From: Tardiphaga sp. vice304
GTDB lineage: Bacteria; Pseudomonadota; Alphaproteobacteria; Rhizobiales; Xanthobacteraceae
Length of the DNA: 64,000 bases
Reading direction: 5' to 3'
NCBI RefSeq assembly: GCF_007018905.1
Contig: NZ_CP041402.1
Span: 2,654,001-2,718,000, forward strand
A model generated the notes under the pieces. It saw nothing but the letters and a program-made list of their open reading frames with translations, was not told the origin of the DNA and searched no databases. Each line of letters opens with the position of its first letter. Positions within the stretch are counted from its first letter, which is position 1. A program made the translations under genes and the position numbers. Of the stretch, positions 61,302 to 64,000 are shown piece after piece.

Positions 61302-64000
61302 GCGATCTTCCTCGCAGCACCGCCGAACCGGCGATAGAGAATCGGCAGCAGGATCAGGGTCAGTACGGTCGAGGACAGCAGGCCGCCGATCACCACGATG
61401 GCCAGCGGCTTCTGGATTTCGGATCCGGGGCCGGTCGCGAACAGCAGCGGGACCAGGCCCAGCGCGGTAATGCTGGCGGTCATCAGCACCGGTCGCAGCC
61501 GGCGCTGTGCGCCTTCCACGACGATGCGAGGCTCGGCCACGCCGCGCGCGCGCAACTGGTTGAAGTAGGACACCAGCACGACGCCGTTCAGCACGGCGAT
61601 GCCGAGCAGCGCGATGAAACCGACCGACGCCGGCACCGACAGATATTCGCCGGTCAGCACCAGCGCAAAGACCCCGCCGATCAGCGCGAAGGGAATGTTG
61701 ACCAGCACCATCAGCGCCTGCCGGATCGAGCCGAAGGTGGTGAACAGCAGCACGAAGATCAGCCCGATGGCGACGGGGACGACGACCGACAGACGCGCGG
61801 CGGCGCGTTGCTGGTTTTCGAACTGTCCGCCCCAGGTCAGACGATAGCCCGGCGGCAGCTTCAGCTCGGCCGCCACCTTCTGCTGCGCGGCCAGCACGAA
61901 GCCGACCATGTCGCGCCCGCGGACGTTGGAGCGCACGACGCTCATCCGGCCGCCGTCTTCGCGATCGATCTTGACGGGGCCGTCTACCCGATGGATGCGG
62001 GCCACCTGCGACAACGCCACATGCTGTCCGGACGCCAGCGTCAGCGGCAGGCTGGCCAGCATCGACGGCGCCTCGCGGGTCGCCTCGCTGCCGCGCACCA
62101 GGATCGGCGTGCGCCGTCCCGGCTCCAGCGCGGTGCCGATGGTGCGGCCTTCGATCTGGGTGCGCAGCGAGGCGGCAATCGCGTCCACCGCCAGACCGAG
62201 GCGGCCGGCCTCCAGCCGGTTGACCGCGACCGTGTAGTACTGCGCGCCTTCGTTCAGCGTCGTATAGACGTCCTCGGCGCCGTCGATGCCCGACAGCAGC
62301 GTCGAAAGGGCGCTGGCGATCTCGTTAAGCTTGGCAACGTCCGGCCCGAAGATCTTTACCGCGACGTCGCCGCGCACGCCGCTGATCATCTCCTGGACCC
62401 GCATGTCGATCGGCTGGGTGAAGCTGAGCGACAGCCCCGGAAAGTCTGCCAATACGTGTCGGAGCTCTTGGAGCAGGGCGGCCTTGTCGGCCGTCTGGCG
62501 CTCATTGGCCGGCTTCAGGATCAGAAAGGTGTCGGTCTGGTTCGGGCCCATCGGATCGAGGCCGAGCTCGTCCGATCCGGTGCGCGCGATGATCCCCGCG
62601 ATGTCGGGGACCCGCGCCAGAATGGCGGCCTGCAGCTTGCCGTTGATCGCCACCGACTGATCGAGATTGATCGACGGGATGGCCTCGACGCTGATGATGA
62701 TATCGCCTTCGTCCATCGTCGGCATGAAGGTCTTGCCGAGCTGGGTGTAGGCCACGCCCGCCGCGACCAGGGCCACCACGGCCGCCCCCATCACCTTGCG
62801 TTCATTGCCGAGCGCCCAGGCCAGCGCCGGTGCATAGGCCCGCGACGCCTGGCGGATCAGCCAGGGGTCGCGGTGCGGCGTTGCCTTGAGAAAAAACGAC
62901 GCCGCGACCGGCAGCACGGTGAGGGCCAGCACCAGCGAGGCCGCCAGCGCAAAGATGATCGCCAGCGCCACCGGGATGAACAGCTTGCCCTCGAGCCCCT
63001 GCAGCGCCAGCAGCGGCACGAACACGATGATGATGATCATCACGCCGGTGGCGACCGGCTCCAGCACCTCGCATACCGAGCGGTACACGATATGGATCAG
63101 CGGCGTCGCCTTGCCTTCCTGATCCGTACTGAGATTGCCGACGATGTTCTCGACGACCACTACCAACGCGTCGATCAGCATGCCGATCGCGATGGCAAGA
63201 CCGCCCAGGCTCATCAGATTGGCCGACATACCGACCAGGCGCATCACGATCAGCGCGATCATGATCGCCAGCGGCAGGCTGAAGGCAATGATCAGCGAGG
63301 CGCGCCAGTTGCCGAGAAACAGCAGCAGCAGCACGATCACCAGCACCGTGGCTTCGCCCAGCGCACGCACCACGGTGCCGACGGCACGGCCGACCAGCCG
63401 GCTCCGGTCGTAGAACACATTGATGGTCACGCTCTTGGGCAGCGACGGCGCCAACTCCTGCAGGCGCTGTCGGACGTCCTTGACCAGTTGTCCGGCATTG
63501 GCGCCGCGCAGGCCGAGCACCAGCCCCTCGACGGTTTCGCCGCGGCCATCGATCGTGACCGCGCCATAGCGCGTCAGCGCGCCGACCTCGACGCGGGCGA
63601 CATCGTTGACGCGGATCGGAATGCCATCCCTGGTATCGACCACGATGGCCTTGATGTCGTCGATGGAGCGAATGCTGCCCTCGATGCGGACGAGGGCACT
63701 GTCTTCGCCCTGGTTGACGCGGCCGGCGCCGTCATTGCGGCTGTTGGTCTCGATGGCGCGCCGGAACACCTCCGACGAAATGCCGCGCGCGGCCAGCGCG
63801 TCGTTGAGCGGCACGATCTCGAAGGCCCGGACGTGACCGCCCAGCGAGTTGACGTCGGCGACCCCCGGAACGGTGCGAAGCGCCGGACGGATGGTCCAGT
63901 CGAGCAGCGTCCGGCGTTCCGCCAGCGACAGCTCGGGACTGTCGATGGTGAACATGAACATCTCGCCTAGCGGGCTGGTGATCGGCGCGAGGCCGCCGGT
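61298..64000 (-). CDS. Heavy-metal RND efflux pump, CzcA-type, N-terminus cut by window edge
   Basis: About 900 codons visible of the usual 1020-1070; the N-terminal ~130 are outside. Proton-relay segment is LAIAIGMLIDALVVVVENIV: the Asp and Glu are kept, while the first Asp of the DFGxxxDG motif of CzcA/CnrA is Ala, as in CusA. The large periplasmic loops (GKTFMPTMDEGDIIISVEAIPS; KIFGPDVAKLNEI) and the final segments (VIGGLLSSTVLTLILLPILYRRF) are intact. Metal unknown. Different from the CusA at 31.7 kb: it lacks the Met-rich MLSTGI motif. Translationally coupled to the broken DUF3240 gene. Confidence 0.9.
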   Translation of the reverse strand, partial: TGGLAPITSPLGEMFMFTIDSPELSLAERRTLLDWTIRPALRTVPGVADVNSLGGHVRAFEIVPLNDALAARGISSEVFRRAIETNSRNDGAGRVNQGEDSALVRIEGSIRSIDDIKAIVVDTRDGIPIRVNDVARVEVGALTRYGAVTIDGRGETVEGLVLGLRGANAGQLVKDVRQRLQELAPSLPKSVTINVFYDRSRLVGRAVGTVVRALGEATVLVIVLLLLFLGNWRASLIIAFSLPLAIMIALIVMRLVGMSANLMSLGGLAIAIGMLIDALVVVVENIVGNLSTDQEGKATPLIHIVYRSVCEVLEPVATGVMIIIIVFVPLLALQGLEGKLFIPVALAIIFALAASLVLALTVLPVAASFFLKATPHRDPWLIRQASRAYAPALAWALGNERKVMGAAVVALVAAGVAYTQLGKTFMPTMDEGDIIISVEAIPSINLDQSVAINGKLQAAILARVPDIAGIIARTGSDELGLDPMGPNQTDTFLILKPANERQTADKAALLQELRHVLADFPGLSLSFTQPIDMRVQEMISGVRGDVAVKIFGPDVAKLNEIASALSTLLSGIDGAEDVYTTLNEGAQYYTVAVNRLEAGRLGLAVDAIAASLRTQIEGRTIGTALEPGRRTPILVRGSEATREAPSMLASLPLTLASGQHVALSQVARIHRVDGPVKIDREDGGRMSVVRSNVRGRDMVGFVLAAQQKVAAELKLPPGYRLTWGGQFENQQRAAARLSVVVPVAIGLIFVLLFTTFGSIRQALMVLVNIPFALIGGVFALVLTGEYLSVPASVGFIALLGIAVLNGVVLVSYFNQLRARGVAEPRIVVEGAQRRLRPVLMTASITALGLVPLLFATGPGSEIQKPLAIVVIGGLLSSTVLTLILLPILYRRFGGAARKIA

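Noticed and set aside
61274..63970. Long plus-strand open frame opposite the CzcA-type pump
   Set aside because: Shadow of the RND pump; composition is Arg/His/Gln/Gly-rich with no motif.

Overview
The window looks like chromosomal DNA of an alphaproteobacterium of the Bradyrhizobium/Rhodopseudomonas/Nitrobacter group (inference). It is GC-rich, with tightly packed, often ATGA-coupled operons. An oxalyl-CoA decarboxylase/formyl-CoA transferase cluster sits beside many ABC, TRAP and molybdenum-hydroxylase genes, and three families of intergenic palindromic repeats of the kind common in that group are present. I saw no rRNA, tRNA, CRISPR, phage or transposase gene.

Layout. 1-6.1 kb: oxalate/formyl-CoA metabolism (frc, oxc, a GntR regulator and a divergent ADP-forming acyl-CoA synthetase), with two copies of one operator in the divergent promoter region. 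6.3-7.6 kb: nicotinate phosphoribosyltransferase. 7.8-19.9 kb: a catabolic island with a cyclase-type metal hydrolase, a NitT/TauT-type ABC importer, an alpha/beta hydrolase, a crotonase and an SDR that both lack the catalytic residues of their families, a branched-chain-type ABC importer with fused permeases, and a MarR regulator. Similar palindromic sites recur in its promoters. 20-27.7 kb: a haloacetate-dehalogenase-like hydrolase and a molybdenum hydroxylase operon with two different large subunits. 27.8-29.4 kb: broken genes. 29.4-34.8 kb: a Cus-type Cu/Ag RND efflux operon with small periplasmic proteins.

34.8-40.7 kb: housekeeping and signalling genes (dusA, an aspartic-protease-like protein, a sensor kinase, a 3-hydroxyisobutyrate-dehydrogenase-type enzyme, mrp). 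40.9-50.7 kb: a split TRAP system, with two tandem Tat-exported binding proteins and the membrane subunits 5.4 kb away on the other strand. Between them lie a hydratase, a PepSY membrane protein beside a probable TonB-receptor relic, an ABC1 kinase and a ferric-reductase-like/Tat protein pair. 50.9-56.2 kb: moaA, a lipoprotein, gph, rpiA, a DUF2059 protein and gor. 56.2-64 kb: a second metal-related region with a P1B-type ATPase, cytochrome b561, MgtC/DUF4010, and a partial CzcA-type pump coupled to a DUF3240 gene broken by a single TAG.

The best candidate for an undescribed system is the 7.8-19.9 kb island: two importers, one MarR regulator, recurrent half-sites, and at least two enzymes with family folds but non-family active sites. 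The substrate cannot be read from the sequence. Next best are the two-large-subunit molybdenum hydroxylase, the altered halide pocket of the dehalogenase homologue, and the two separate genes each interrupted by one in-frame TAG.
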